Positions 1-13,467 of a stretch of 64,000 nt of DNA are shown in pieces. The first letter of the stretch is position 1; each line of letters starts with the position of its first letter. The stretch is from Albifimbria verrucaria (taxonomy: Eukaryota; Ascomycota; Sordariomycetes; Hypocreales; Stachybotryaceae), in NCBI GenBank assembly GCA_020081605.1, contig JAHREC010000009.1, positions 992,001 to 1,056,000 of the forward strand, read 5' to 3'. The position numbers and the translations under genes were made by a program. A model generated the notes under the pieces. It was not told the DNA's origin, made no database searches, and worked only from the letters and a program-made list of their open reading frames with translations.

Positions 1-1506
1 GACATTTCGCTTGCGAGTCCCTGGTCCTTGTCGCGGGAAACGCCAAACAAACGCCACTGCCAGACATTTAAATTGACAGCGGGTAAAGATTCTCCCATGA
101 TCGAGCCACTCTCTCCATGACTCGAAACTTGCGCAGTATCGATCAATAGCCATGCGATCAATTCCCCATCGAGGCAACCGAGCCAGAAGCAAACATTGAC
201 TTGTCACGTTTGCTCACATCCTCGCTTCGCAAGCGACGTGGGGACCTCGGAACTAGAAAGCTTTGTCCACTTACCACTTAGGCCGGCCGTTCCCACATCC
301 TTAGGGGTATTGGTAGTCCCATCGATAAGCGAGCACTGAAATACTTTTTGGTGCTTTCGGATGCCTCTGGTTCCGAGCCTGGGCGCCGGGGCGTGATTGG
401 ACGGAGCGGCCAAACGTGCCAAAGCCGGGGAGCCAAGGGCCGTGGCTGACCGTTGCAACACAACATGACCTGCAGCTAGAGCGTACGCTTACAAGACGAG
501 GCCTTGCAAGAGCAGGGTGCTCTCCAGTGTGTGTGCGTTCCACAGACCATCAAGTTTGGTTGAGCCGTTGAGGCCCCTGTTCTGACACTTTACAGCAAAC
601 GTGGGTTGATGTCCTGGTCATAGGGACCCATGATTCAAGTGGCGGCGTTGATGCGGATTTTGTCTTACCTTTGTTTGTTTCAAAGGGTCAACTTTATATC
701 GAGCTCGAGCCTTCTCGAGGTCATCCCGTGAAGCTAGTGGTGTGGTCAAGTGTGGCTTTTGGCTGTCGGGAACATCCATGACGAAGCCAACTCTATCGGA
801 CCTTTTACACTAACAAAACCAGCACAGATTCCTCATTCTGTTTTCTCTTGGACAAATAAGGAGCAAGCACCCGTATTGTTGGATTTGGGAATGTTCCGTT
901 GCAACCCCTTATGTGAACCTGGTCCAGGAATATTTGGTACGCTCATTGCTGTAAGGCTAGAACAGCTCTCATCGGGCTCATCTCCTTCACCCCAGAAATC
1001 TCCCGATAGGTTGAATTTCCGTTTGCCCTTGCCGGCCTGGAACTTCGCTTGCATCTAGACCCACCTGATTTCGTTGCGCTGCAAGCTCCTACATACGGTT
1101 CGCTTAGCTGGCTGCGGGTCCAGTCATCAGACAGCGTTGCATCCCAAAAACGAGGGTGCTCGTCATTCAGAGCGCGCTCCTGATTTTTATTCTTCAGCAA
1201 AGAAAAAGGAGGAAAAAGGACCGCCGCCTCTCTGCTCCTCCGCCGTGCGACTGGCAGGATCCTGTTTCCTGCGCCGATCTTATCTGGCCCCGTTCATCTT
1301 GAAACTGCGAAGAACCGTGTCAAAGCGTCTTCTACATTCTGGCTTTCAGGACACGGTTTAGATCTGCATGTGAAGCACGCGCAGGCACAGCTTAAAGCCA
1401 GAAAAAGGAGCAACCAAGTTTTATTCGGACTCACTTACTTTACGAACAATAATGCCAGGACTATAATTACGCCATATCGATTGTAATCTGCTTCGGGGTG
1501 GTTATC
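1..1506. other. Intergenic region upstream of the ABC transporter
   Basis: No reading frame here shows a recognisable domain, a coherent intron-exon pattern or a membrane or signal segment. Short frames on both strands overlap each other and look like chance. The last few hundred bases before 1507 should hold the ABC transporter promoter, but I see no clear TATA box or named operator. The window edge may cut a gene lying to the left. Confidence 0.6.
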
Positions 1507-4500
1507 ATGGCGACTAGCGAGAAGAACGAAGACCTGCCAGAGTCGGCTGTCGCTATTGATGTCGACAAAATCGAGCCGGCCAGCTCCAGGGATACCTCTG
1601 TTGAGCCATCTTCGAACCGAGTCGGCCTAGGTGAACGAAGGTTTTCCCTCTCCGGCGCTGGTAATCTTTCTCTCGACGATGTCCAGACTGTCGATGTCAA
1701 GATTCGCAACCTCTCTGTATCAGTCGACACGGCGCCGTCATTTCTGGAGCCCTCCACATATGCAGAATTGTTTGCATCCAAGTTCAAGACCACTCCGCGG
1801 GTGAAGAAGCTGCTCCATTCTGTTGATGCTGACCTCAAGCCCGGCACTCTCACTGCTATCATTGGCGGAAGCGGCTCTGGCAAGACGACCCTCTTGAACA
1901 CGCTGGCCGAGAGAATCACGAGTTCGCGATTATCCGAAGAAGGCCTGACTTTGTTTAACGGCCAGCTTGGAGTTCACAGCGTGCGCCATGCCTATGTGAT
2001 GCAACAGGATGTCCTGTTGCCAACGCTGACTGTTAGGGAAACCTTGCGCTATGCGGCCGATTTGCGATTGCCTCCATCTACGACGAAGGCGGATCGGATT
2101 AGGGTTGTGGAAGAGGTTATCCGTGAGCTAGGCTTGAAAGAATGCGCGGACACACGCATCGGAAACAGTAGCCATCGAGGTTGCTCTGGTGGAGAGAAAA
2201 GGCGTGTAAGCATAGGTGTGCAGCTCTTGGCCAACCCCTCCGTCCTGTTTCTCGATGAACCGACCACTGGACTCGATGCGACAAGCGCATTTCAGCTTAT
2301 TCGCACATTGAAAATGCTTGCTCAAAAGAACCGGACCATCATCACCACCATTCATCAACCTCGATCCGAGATTTGGGACCTCTTCGACAACTTGATCGTG
2401 CTATCGAAGGAAGCCCTGTCTACTCAGGCTCGGCTGCCGAATGTCTACCTTGGCTAGAGAAAGAAGGCTTCAAACTACCACCCTTTGTTAACCCAGCCGA
2501 ATTTATCATTGATACCGCAGCGGTAGACAACCGCACCCCCGAACTTGAGACCGAGAGCACCGCCCGGGTGGAAAGATTGAAAGCGTCGTGGTCAGAGGAG
2601 AGCGACCACCGGTTCGCAGACGTCAAATCGGCGGACGTAATGCAACGGAAACGCAACGCGGAGGCAGAACAACATGCCAGCTTCTTCCGCCAGGTTCACG
2701 TGTTGACAGACCGGACGTTCAAAGTCACGTATCGAGACCCTATGGGCATGGCTGCCTGTCTTACTGAAGCCATATTCATGGCTATCGTCTGTGGATACAT
2801 CTTTTTCGACTTGGGCCGTGACCAAGCTGGCATCCGATCTCGCCAGGGCGGTCTTTATACAGCGGCTGCACTACAAGGATATCTCATCTTGCTCTTCGAG
2901 GTGTACCGCCTGACCATCGACATTCCCACCTTTGACCGCGAATCTTCCGAAAACTGTGTTGGCGCTGTGGCGTTCATGCTATCTCGACGTCTGGCAAGAT
3001 TGTTCACAGAAGATTTGCCAGTACCCTTCCTTTTGCGACTATCATGTACTTCATGGCCGGCTTTGATCGTGAGGTTTCGAAATTCTTCATCTTCTTCCTG
3101 ATTACTGTGCTGAACCACTACATCGCCGTTACGTGTGCTATGACCTGCGTGGCAACAGTGAGGGACTTCCTGGCGCGAGTTTGATAGCCAATCTTGTGTA
3201 CACGTTGCAGAGCATGGCTTGTGGCATGTTCATTCAGAGCAATACGTTGCCTGTTTATGTGCGATGGTTAAAATGGGTTACATATACCGTGAGTTATGGC
3301 TTGTTAGCCTCATTCGAAATTTTCTAACATAGTGTTGTTAGTTCTATGTCCTCGGCGCTTACGCCGGCAACGAATTCGAAGGCAACTTCTATGACTGCCC
3401 TTATCCCGGCGGATTCTCGAACCCAGCCTGTGACCAGTACAGAGGCGAGGAGATTATGGAAGCGTTTGGGTTCCCGAAGGATTGGGTATGGAAGCCCATC
3501 GGAGTTATGGCCGCCTTTATTGTCTTCTTCGTCGTTCTGTCCACCATTGGCCTGCATTTCCTGAAAAAGGAGATCACAATTGCCCGTGCGCGGACCTCAG
3601 AGCTTGATCTTTCAGCTGGAAAGGAGAAGATGACCTCTCAATCGATTACAGAAGTCCGAGCTATCGATCTCGGACTTGATAACTTTGCGCTGGGCCTGGA
3701 CAAGAGAACAGGGACAGGCAAGAAATTGCCGCGGAAGACGATTCTGCACCCTGTCAATGCTACGTTTGAGGCTGGCACGTTGAATGTCATCATGGGACCG
3801 TCGGGAAGTGGCAAGACCTCTTTGCTGAATTCCATGGCGCTTCGACTGCGCAACTCCGTTTCAACCAAGTATTGCCCTTCGGGCAAGCTCACGTTTAATG
3901 GTGCTGTGCCGTCCGATTCAGTCATTCGGTCCGTTTGCTCCTACGTTTGCCAGGACGACGATGCCTTGCTACCGTCATTGACGGTGAGAGAAACACTGCG
4001 ATTTGCAGCTGGATTGCGTCTGCCGTCTTTCATGAGCAAGGAAGAGAAGTACCGCCGAGCGGAAGATGTGTTGATGAAGATGGGCCTGAAGGACTGTGCC
4101 GACAACCTCATTGGAAACGAACTTGTAAAGGGTATTTCGGGCGGAGAGAAGCGCCGTGTGTCTATCGCGGTACAAGTCCTTACAGACCCCGGATTCTCCT
4201 GCTCGATGAGCCTACATCAGGTCTTGATGCTTTCACAGCCAGCTCTATCATGGAGGTGCTACAGGGTCTCGCTAATGAGGGTCGCACTCTCATTCTGACA
4301 ATTCACCAAGCTCGATCCGACATGTTTAAGCACTTCGGCAACGTTCTTCTACTCTCCCGGGGTGGACTCACCGTTTATGCGGGACCTGGAAAGCACATGC
4401 TTGGTTATTTCGCTGGACAGGGCTATGACTGCCCACAGCACACCAACCCAGCGGATTTTGCCTTAGATATGATTACTATCGATTTGCAACAGGAGGAGAG

Positions 4501-5671
4501 AGAAGCTGAGAGCCGCGACCGTGTGCAGAAGCTCGTTGAGCATTGGAAGACCCAGCCCGAGCTTGGGGTGGAGGACCAGCGGCTACCTAAGATCAAGGAG
4601 ACTGAGGAACCAACTGAAGTCAACACAGACGGTGAACCATCAACACCACCAAACGAAGTGGGTGACACGAATGCAACCTCCGCCACGCCTCACCCACTCA
4701 TGAATGTCTTATCACAGACATCTAGACCGCGCAGATCTTTTAACAAGGCCTCGCTGTCGACACCTGCCGAGCTTGGTGCCCTTGTGCGCAAACCCGCCTC
4801 CCTATCGCTTGCCTTCCCGCTGCTTGTTCACCGTGCAGCCATCAACACAGCGCGTCAACCGCCACTTGTCCTTGCACGTCTTATGCAGGTCATCGGGATC
4901 GCGCTCGTACTTGCGCTCTTCTTCGCACCGCTCCATAACGATTACTACTCCGTGCAGAACCGTATGGGCTTTGTACAAGAGATTGGTGCGCTGTATTTTG
5001 TGGGCATGCTACAGAACGTTGCTGTGTACCCTGGTGAGCGTGACGTGTTTTATCGCGAGGATGATGATGGTGTGTATGGGGTGGATGCTTTCCTTGCGTC
5101 CTACACCGTGCTTGAGGTGCCATTTGAGATTGTCACGAGTCTTGTATTTGGTGTTTTGGGTGCTATTGCTATTGGGCTCCCACGCACAGCGACAATGTAC
5201 TTTGTCACCACCTTTGCTTGCTTTGGCATCACTTCATGTGGTGAGAGTCTGGGTATCATGTTCAACACCCTTCTCGGACACACGGGTTTCGCCGTCAACT
5301 TGATGGGTATCTTCCTCGCCATTGCCAACAGTATCGGTGGCGTGCTGTCCATCGACATGCCAGATCTGTTTGTCGCGTTCAACTATCTGTCGCCAATCCG
5401 TTATGCTATGCTTGCAGTGGCACCGTACTCATTGCGCGGCGTGACATTCACCTGCACCGACCAGCAACGCCTGCCTGACGGCCGCTGTCCGATTGAAACA
5501 GGAGAAGACGTTCTTGAATTATACAAGTTCGATGTCAATCCAGTCGTACATATTGGCGCGCTGGCGGCGTGCGTGGTTGTGTATCGTTTGCTGGCGTGGT
5601 TGTTGTTGACACTGGTACGGGGGCGATGGAGAAGGAGAGGTGGTAAAACGAAGGGCGAGAAGGAGAAGTGA
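1507..5671 (+). CDS. Full-size ABCG (WHITE-type) ABC transporter, NBD-TMD-NBD-TMD
   Basis: An ATP-driven membrane exporter of about 1,371 residues; the substrate cannot be told. NBD1 (about 1860-2380) has Walker A GGSGSGKTTLL, signature SGGEKRRVSIG, Walker B LFLDEPTTGLD and H-loop TIHQPRSE. A membrane domain follows (2690-3580). NBD2 (about 3780-4320) has GPSGSGKTSLL, ISGGEKRRVSIA, LLLDEPTSGLD and TIHQARSD, then a second membrane domain (4790-5620). Both Walker A lysines are present, unlike PDR-type pumps whose first Walker A is degenerate, so this is a fused pair of WHITE half-transporters. One intron at 3289-3341 (GTGAGT, branch TTCTAACAT, TTAG). Four one-base losses break the frame near 2410 (G), 3036 (T), 3173 (C) and 4187 (C); correcting them gives a length divisible by three. 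The start is the ATG at 1507; the nine bases before it are open but contain only GTG. Confidence 0.9.
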
Positions 5672-6095
5672 GGTCCTGATTTCGAGCATCAGCATAGTTG
5701 AGCAAGCGAGTTTTCATTTTTGCCTTACAATACCGGCCTATAGAATTATATGATCGTCATTTGTCAATGCTTGGGCATGAATTTGAGCCTGGTCTTAGTG
5801 CTTCTATATAAATAATATTGCACCCCAAATCTTCGACGATAATTCACGTCACACATTGTCAAATGATTAAGCATGTTTGTCCAAGAGCAGTAGCATAGAT
5901 TATATAACTGTCTCTACATAACACCAGGACTTGCACAAATATGCATGTTGGTTCTCAAACCTCCACCTTAGTATGGTTAATGAGGGCATGGGTATCAGAT
6001 TGCTTCCGCCTCCACTTCGACTCATATACTGAAAATGACATAATTCCACTAGAATATTCACTCTCCAAGCAAACTCCTTAGCGCGACTTAGTCTC
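5672..6095. other. Intergenic region between convergent gene ends
   Basis: This holds the 3' ends of the ABC transporter (plus) and the sugar transporter (minus). It is fairly AT-rich, as fungal 3' UTRs often are, and contains AATAAT- and TATAAAT-like stretches near 5800-5820 that could serve polyadenylation. No gene is seen. Confidence 0.5.
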
Positions 6096-8335
6096 TTACT
6101 GCACAACCTTCTTCTCGTCGTCGAACGAAGGGGTTTCGTCACCGCTTCCAGCGCGCATGGAGGTGGTCTGGGGACAGTTTCGAAGTGGTAGAGAGGCTCC
6201 TTGGTAGCGTTGCGCTGGAAGAAGACGTAGCGCTTGAACCACCAAGGGACGGCGACGGTGAGCTGATATTTGATGAACTTGGTCGTGGGGACGGCAAAGA
6301 CCCAGTCGAGTTCCTCGAGTGTGCGTTGCATGGTCTCGGGACCCACAGCAGAATCATGATGAAAGCGAGGACGTTGAAGCCGGCATAGAGACCGAATGCT
6401 CCGACAGTGTGGAACTCCTTGAGAATGAAAGGGAACGACGTGCCCAGGACCGCGGCCCAGAACAAGCAAGTGGCAACGGCGAAACCCATACCAGTCTCAC
6501 GGTGAGACAGAGGGTAGACCTCAGCGGAGTAGGTGAAAGGAACAGGACCTTCACCGGGGAGTAGAAAGCTGAGGACCGAGTCAGAAAAATCTCTTCTAGG
6601 AAACTGCTTGAGGTCCAACTACTTACCTCCAAAGAGGAACACAAAGAGACAAACCAGACCAGTTCGTAGATCACCAGTGTCTGTAGGAATCAAGGTACAG
6701 AGACCAGCAGCCAGCAGAGTCCAGAACATCTGGGGAAGGTGAAGAGCAGTAGGCTTCGGCGACCGAACTGTAGACACAATTAGTACAGGAGTTGCTGGCC
6801 ATAAGAGGAGCCACTTACAGTATCAATAGTCCAGAAGGCGGGGAATGCGAAAAGCCAGTTAACCATGCCAAAGCCAAACGATCCAAGCATGGCCTGGAAG
6901 TCGTTCAGACCAGAGTCCTTGAAAATGGTGGTCGAGTAGAAGGCGATGATGTTGATACCGCACAGCTGCTGAGCAATCATGACGGTGAAAGCGGCAAGAT
7001 TGGCACGGCGGACACGAGGAATGGTGAAGAGCTGGGTAAAACGGGTGGCGTAGTTGCTCTTACCCATCAGCTGGGCTTCAATCTCGAGCTGAGAGCTGAT
7101 GTAGTACATGTCACGGGCGACCTGGATGGGGTTGTGACGCAGCTGGTTCATGGACTTCCAGGCATCCACGTAGCGGCCCTTCTTCATGTACCAACGGGGG
7201 ACTCAGGGCACAGGTAGATCATGAGCAGCAGAGGAACGGCAGGGAGGAAGGGAGCGCCAAGCATAAGGCGCCAGTTGATGTGAGGGACCTTGTAGACAGC
7301 CAGGTTGAAGGCAGTTCCCAGCATGATACCGAAAGCAGTCCACATTTCTGTATCCCCTGTTAGAGATGGGCTAGAAGAGGTAAAGGTGGAAGCGAAACTT
7401 ACGCCATGACATGACAAGAGCGCCACGGATAGAGGCGGGGGCATTTTCGGCAGCGTAAATGGGCACAGTCGAGGCCTTGACACCCATACCAATACCCATC
7501 AGGAGACGGCATGCGAGTTGCTGGGGCCAGGTGTGGCAGAAGGCGGAACCGATGACAGGCCAGATACAGAAGTGAGCAGAGAAGAAGATGACACCACGAC
7601 GACCGAAATAGTTGTTGATAGGGTCAGAAAGCCAGCAGCCAATGAGACTATTCATGAATTCAGTCAGTATACGAGACATATGATCGTGCAGGTGGCTTCA
7701 ACTTACGCGCTACCAAGATATGGACCAGCATTGACAAGACCAACCAGGAGTGTGTCCCGGTCAGACTTTCCACCAATGCCATAGTATTCAGGGAACCACA
7801 GGTTAGCACCGTTAGAGCCGGTCTGATCCCATCCTTGGACGGCAGCACCAATGGAGCAAGTGGCGATTGTGAGGAATAGCTTCTTGGGCATATCCCATCG
7901 GTGGGTGACCTCTCGCTCGAGGATGTTGAGCTCGGTATCAGTCAACTTCTCCTCGCCGTCGATGTTGGCGGCATTGGGGGATCTTGAGCAACAAGAGCGC
8001 CCTTGCGGAACAGGGCGCGGTGCGCCTGGAGACCATGACGCTCGGTCCAAGCATCAACGTCGCTCATGAGCTGGTGACGAGGGATTCCCTGGAGAGGGTT
8101 CTTGATCCTATGGACGACGAGGTTAGCCACGCTCATGGGAAAGGGTCCGAGACCTTGGTACGTACTTCGCCTGAAGATTGTTCGACAAGTCAGCGTGCTC
8201 GATGGTCGAGACACCCGTCTCCTCGAGGTGCTCGCCAGCACGAGGCTTTTGGGTGATACCAATTCTGTTCATAACGTTAGTACTATAGCCCAAGACTCCT
8301 CAAGTCTGGTGAATCACATACTCCTCAGTACCCAT
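6096..8335 (-). CDS. MFS sugar transporter (sugar porter family), multi-exon
   Basis: A proton-coupled or facilitative sugar permease of the plasma membrane, 12 predicted helices. Landmarks in order: an early helix ending in [19 protein letters not shown], the loop motif [34 protein letters not shown], a second [23 protein letters not shown] and [16 protein letters not shown]. These are the standard sugar-porter signatures. The start is ATG at 8335 (MGTEE), followed by introns with clean GTATGT/GTACGT donors; further introns lie near 6560-6630, 6770-6820, 7350-7400 and 7650-7710. The stop is at 6096-6098 after a charged tail. One-base losses in C runs are seen near 6172, 6343, 7197 and 7978. 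The N-terminal extension of about 110 residues before the first helix is typical of one fungal subgroup sometimes annotated as polyol or inositol carriers; I do not assign a substrate. Confidence 0.88.
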
Positions 8336-11300
8336 CTTGTGAGACCTTGTTCGGTATGTTGCACTGGTTCAGGGGAGGACACTACTCCAGCAATTGATAT
8401 GTCTGCGGTTGCTTGACCGGGCAGAACAACCGAGAGGAAGAAGAGGGATGAGGAGGAAGAAGTAGAAGACGAGGAGAGACATGAATCTCCAGAGGCGGGA
8501 AGTCGATGGCTATTTGAATCGAAAACAATGCTGCCCCAGGTCCTCCCCACACTCTCTTGACCGGAAGCGCATGGCCCCATGGGATGTTGGAGAGGAACAG
8601 GGAGGCCAGTCCGTTACACTCTGTCCCACCGAGGCGTCCCATGGGGTCGTGGTAGTACGTCCTGCACAGTATCCATCCGTCTATCCCTGTTGGTAGGACC
8701 GAGCATGCAAAAGTATGATGGCGAGCATGGGTGGGTGGAGCATCGACGATCTGGATAGGGATGAGAGCATGGAGGTAGACGAACAGAAGCAATCTTCCCA
8801 GCTCTCTCGGCACTGGGCTTGGCTTTACGGGGGCGTGTATCAAGCATGGCAATCTTTTCTCTGGAAGCGAATGCCACGCAACCAGCGGTTGCTTATCCGT
8901 AACCCAATCTCAGTTCCTTCGAGCGCTCCAGACCAACGCGGTCTGGGGAGAGTCTGTGGGAGGACCCGCCTTTTCCCCAGCCCACGGTACCACTAGGCTT
9001 GCCTATGTGCGGAGGGAACAAAGGTGACTTGACGTCGGTTCTGGCCTGTAGTGGCCCATCTACTCTGAGCCGTCCTGCTCCACATCTCGTCTCACCCGCA
9101 AAACTGAGTCAGGCTGTGGCTGCTGGGAGCCGGAGCGCTGTGATTGTCGTCTTTGGGTTAGTTCGGACCGAATGCTTGCGGTGTTCGCCAGAGGCGTTTT
9201 AAGCATCTGTGGCGTTATACGGAGCAGACCATGTGCCAGTTAGTTGGAGAGAAAATGTCCGGCCAAGGCTCCTTGGCCTTGTTGTCCTTGTTGCTTCGCG
9301 TCTTGGCAAGCTTGAATGAGGGCTAGCTGACTGGAGTTTTGTCAAAGTTGACATGTCTAACCCTTGCAACCTGTTGCGTCATAAGTTAGAATGGGCGTTG
9401 AAAAATTCTCAAATTGTTGATATCCGAGGAAAGATATCAAGCAGCACAAGCCGTGTTTCAAGCCGCAGTAACACTGAGACTCGTGCAACCGCGCCTCTCT
9501 CGCCCGGCTTCGATGCCGGAAGGGGCAGTAATGAGAGACTGCATTGGTCCACGTGCCAGAGCGAGATAGATGCTGCACCGGGCTGGGCGTGCAAGATCGA
9601 CAATAAAGGCACGCCCTACACTTTGAGACATAAGCGCCTTGGCACACACCTCAATCTCCACCGCCGCGAACAGGCAGCAGAATTCCTCGAGTGATGAATG
9701 GACAATGGACACAAGGACGCTTGTTAAAGGGTCAAGGAAAGATAATTAGGCCAAGGGGCCAAGAAGTCACTGCTGCTCTTGTTTTGACTTCGATGGTCAC
9801 TTGCCCGGAGGGGCCTATCCATGTAAGTTTGGGGTAGACGGTTCGATCCAATCAATATGGAAGGGTTGCAACTGATGATGATGCTAGAATTTCTCGATCA
9901 AACTAGTAGTAGCTGTAATTCTATACAATGGCTTTCAAGTAAAGTTATGCATGTTTTGCGTGGCATTGAGTTTCATGAAGTTCGATGACGCCCAGGAACT
10001 CAAACACTTACACGTGTCTGTTGACCGCACCTACGGGACAGCAACGCTGGCCATGTCTCATTTCTCTTTGCTATTCTAGATTGCCAAGATCAGATGTGAT
10101 GAGTTTGACCGCTTGCGCTGTGCCAAGGGCTGGCTCCCAAGAAAAGAGCTGCACAGAATACTGACAACCCCAGCGTCCAATGCTGTGCCTTCGTTTAGTG
10201 CTTGCAGCATGCTCTCCTGCAAGAAGCTCCACAGAGAGTTCCATGGCACAGATGCAGCGTGGCATCTGACTCGCCCATTCTCCCCGGCCCTCGCTCGCAG
10301 CAACGGCGTCCATGGGCGGTCCCCAGTCCACCCAACGGCAGGCGTGCTTATTCTGTTGCCTGAAGCCAGAGAGGAGAAAAAGTGGATTGTCGAAATAAGA
10401 TCAAGGAGCTCTTGGACGGCAGAAGATCTTGCTGGCCAAGGGGTGGGGCGGGATTGGCTGCATTAGCGCGATCCTTGTAGTAACCGGCCTAGTCCGTCGT
10501 TCAAGGAGACCTGGCTAGCAGGGCAGTTGCAGTGTGGCTTGACGGTGTGCCGTGTTATTGCTGGTTTGTTATGACTATGGCCTCATCAAGGATAGTTGAC
10601 GAAATATGAGTGATTATGGCGGATGAGCCATGGCTGGGTATAACATTTACTGGCACAGTCTCGTGATATCTCACAGTAGAGAGGATGGGAAGGCACCAAC
10701 GACGTATGATATTGATGTGATCATTTGAGCCATGGCTTACATGCTTCCTCGTCAGTAAGCCTTTCATTCAGCTCGAACCATCTCGCAGTCTTGAGGCGCC
10801 TCGACTTCCCTGTCCGGATGGCTGGGTCGAATGGCAACTGGCCATAGGCAAAGACAGTCTCGCGGCCACGGCGAGCGCGAGGTTTCAGGACATGGAACAG
10901 TGTAGTTGTCTCAGGGCTTAGCATCCAGCCCAGGACCCCTGTCTTCGTCTAAGTCATCAGCATGCAAGGGAGGCGTGATGGGAAATATTTGAGCGTTCTT
11001 ATCTCTTCACTATTTCTGCATCTAAAGCTGCATACGGCTGGAATGCATCGATCAGCATCAGCTTGAATTGGCGCCTGCACAGCTTATGTCTCAGGCCCGA
11101 CAGCTTGGAGTGCTGTTGTGCCAATATACCGGCTCCGGCAGAGTTTTTAGCGGCCATTCCAATCATTTTATTTCGGCGACAGTTCTGTTTCTGCACAGAA
11201 ATACAGTATCCCTGGAAACAAGAGTGCTTGGCTGCATTGCCAGCAAGCGAGACCAAGGATGCTCGATTGTCGATCAAGGGTTCTTCAGGGTTGAACCAAA

Positions 11301-13467
11301 TCAATATTCAACGCTCGAATCGGTGACCAGGGGGAATTGATTGACCTAGTCGCTACCCCAGTACACCATGGCTGCTCGAAAATGTTATGAAGTGTAAGCA
11401 TCATGAATTTAGATTTACTTCACCGCCAACCCTTCAGCTTGCGCCTCACCACTGGTCTCTTGGAGCAAGTACAGCACACTTGAAGTTGAAGTTGAATGGA
11501 TTGACCGAGCTTTGCCTGGAATCGAGTTAGTGAGAAGCTGGCCTGCATTAGCCGGATCCGCTCACTCATGGGCAACCTGTCAGACTCTGCCGGACCCTCG
11601 CTCCTATCCCCACACCGTCTTCCTGGACGAGAAAGCACGGCAACATTTCACGATACTAATGGACTTGGGCCGAGCTAAATGAGCTGGTCGTTTTGATACT
11701 CACTAGCGATTCAAGAAAACTGCTGCCTAGAGTCGATAACTAAGTGGCTAATTGCTTTTCATGGACAAGGCGTTTACGGCTTCAAGGACCCCGGAGAACA
11801 ACTCCCGGAGATGTCCTTGGTCCAATGTTGATCATTTCTCCAGTTCCAAGTTTTGCTCGACGGGTCCCCCAAGATTGGAATGCATCAATACCTCGCCATG
11901 CTCAAAGCACACGACAATCCCGACGGCAGCCGACTATTCCCCACCGTCCCAGTCCTGTCCAAGGTCACGCGCTCTGAAGCGTGCTGCTCACGTTGTTCCA
12001 GAGCATGATGCAAACGTTCCTGCTAGCCACGACACATGGTTCTCACAACGTCGAGTCCAAGTTGGGCTGGGCCTTGAGCCTAGAACTGGATAAGAAAAGT
12101 ATTTTTAAGCGAAGACGTCCGCTTGCGGAAACAAATTTACAGGAATCTCTCCATTTCTGGCCACGAGACTTCCTCGTGTGATCCCCAGAACCCCGGCACT
12201 CCTGAACGTGTCCCTGATTCAGAATTAAGGACAATGCTTGTCAACTATTCCGTCAGACGAGGCCAATAATTGGTTTCCGTTTGTCCATTGTAGTTCAGTA
12301 AAAGTTTTTCACAGAACCTAATTGTTGTTACGTACTCATCAGCAAGGCCCGATCGTTAACGAAATAGTTTCATCTCCATCCCCAGCGGTGGGAGGATGAG
12401 AACCTTGCCCCCACCACCCCTCCTGATGGCCTGGGGTTGGACCCATGGGTCTATCCTGGTGCATGGGTTCTCCATCTTTTCCCTCACAGCGTCCTTGGGG
12501 TAGCTTGGTCAAGTGGGAGGGTTGTCTCTGTGATGATGTTTTACACATTGCTATGAGTCTGTCCAGAATCAGAGGCAATTGAGCAGTAATGGGAAATAGA
12601 GACTGTAGTATAACATTTTTATGAAGAATAAGGACGAAAAGCAAAGTATTGGAAGATCACGTTTTGGTTAAATCGCCAAGTCTGCTCATGATGATGTGGG
12701 CTTGACCGTTGAACTACCCCAACTTCGGCTCCACGACTGATTAAGATCGACACCATAATTTGGCGCTGACCTGCATGCCGAGCTTGCCAATGGCCATCAC
12801 ATGTAAGTAAGCGCATCCTTACAATATGATTTGGCTCTTGGTAGCGGCCCATATACTCTTTCGAGCAACTCTCCATCTTGCGCATTCAGAGCAAACGGGT
12901 CGATGGAAGAGCGGTGCAGAATGAACTGCTTGGCTCTAGACTATTCAGACGCGCAACTTGAAAGCCAAGACGAGTGCTCATTATGTTTTCGAACGAGCAG
13001 CGAGACGACGACTTCATTCTAAACTAGCCTTCGAATCTTGACGTTCACCCGCCACTTATGAAGAGGAAACCTGACAGCGCTGACCATGGCTACGCAACTC
13101 TCCATCAACGGATCTTTGTTTCCCAAATCAAGCCGAAGAAAGTCTGGGAGAACATGCCCCGAGCAGACAACTCAAGCTAGTACACGAAAGACTTGCTTGG
13201 AATGATGTTCAAATCTTCAAATAACTCCCTAACCTATGATAATTGACAAATCGGGGTTACCAACCGAATAGCAAGAGCTCACAAATTGCCTAGCAAAACA
13301 GCAATCCCTAACACCCTGATGATGAATAACAAATCCTTCTCCGAAAACTAGCAAAACCCCTTTCCGTTACGATGCCTGGTTTGGCCCTGACGCAGACCTC
13401 GAAGCTGCGCTTAATCCTTCAGTCAACCGAGTAGCGACGGCTCTCGTGTTCTCCCTCCGGCATCAAA
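8336..13467. other. Gene-poor region of about 5.1 kb
   Basis: I found no family-level gene here. The first 600-1,000 bases are presumably the sugar transporter promoter and 5' UTR. Frames at 9353-9694, 10113-10466 and 11752-12093 are arginine-, serine- or cysteine-rich and overlap equal-length frames on other strands, as chance frames do. The only stretch that reads like a real exon is 10737-10949 on the minus strand (listed separately). No transposon ends, long repeats or RNA genes were recognised. Confidence 0.5.
10737..10949 (-). other. Isolated exon-like stretch, gene unresolved
   Basis: Read on the minus strand, this stretch is open, begins directly after an acceptor-like GATGACTTAG and ends at a donor-like GTAAGCC. 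The encoded peptide (about 70 residues) includes WMLSPETTTLFHVLKP, FAYGQLPFDP and KTARWFELNERLTDEE, a composition more protein-like than the surrounding frames. I cannot name a family, and I could not connect it to a first or last exon. It may be one exon of a small gene, a decayed remnant, or chance. Confidence 0.25.

Noticed and set aside
9830..9860. tRNA-like T-loop (GGTTCGATCC)
   Set aside because: The flanking bases do not pair as a T stem and no acceptor, D or anticodon arms can be drawn around it.
8336..13467. Transposon remnant in the gene-poor region
   Set aside because: No terminal repeats, target-site duplications, reverse transcriptase or transposase motifs were seen.
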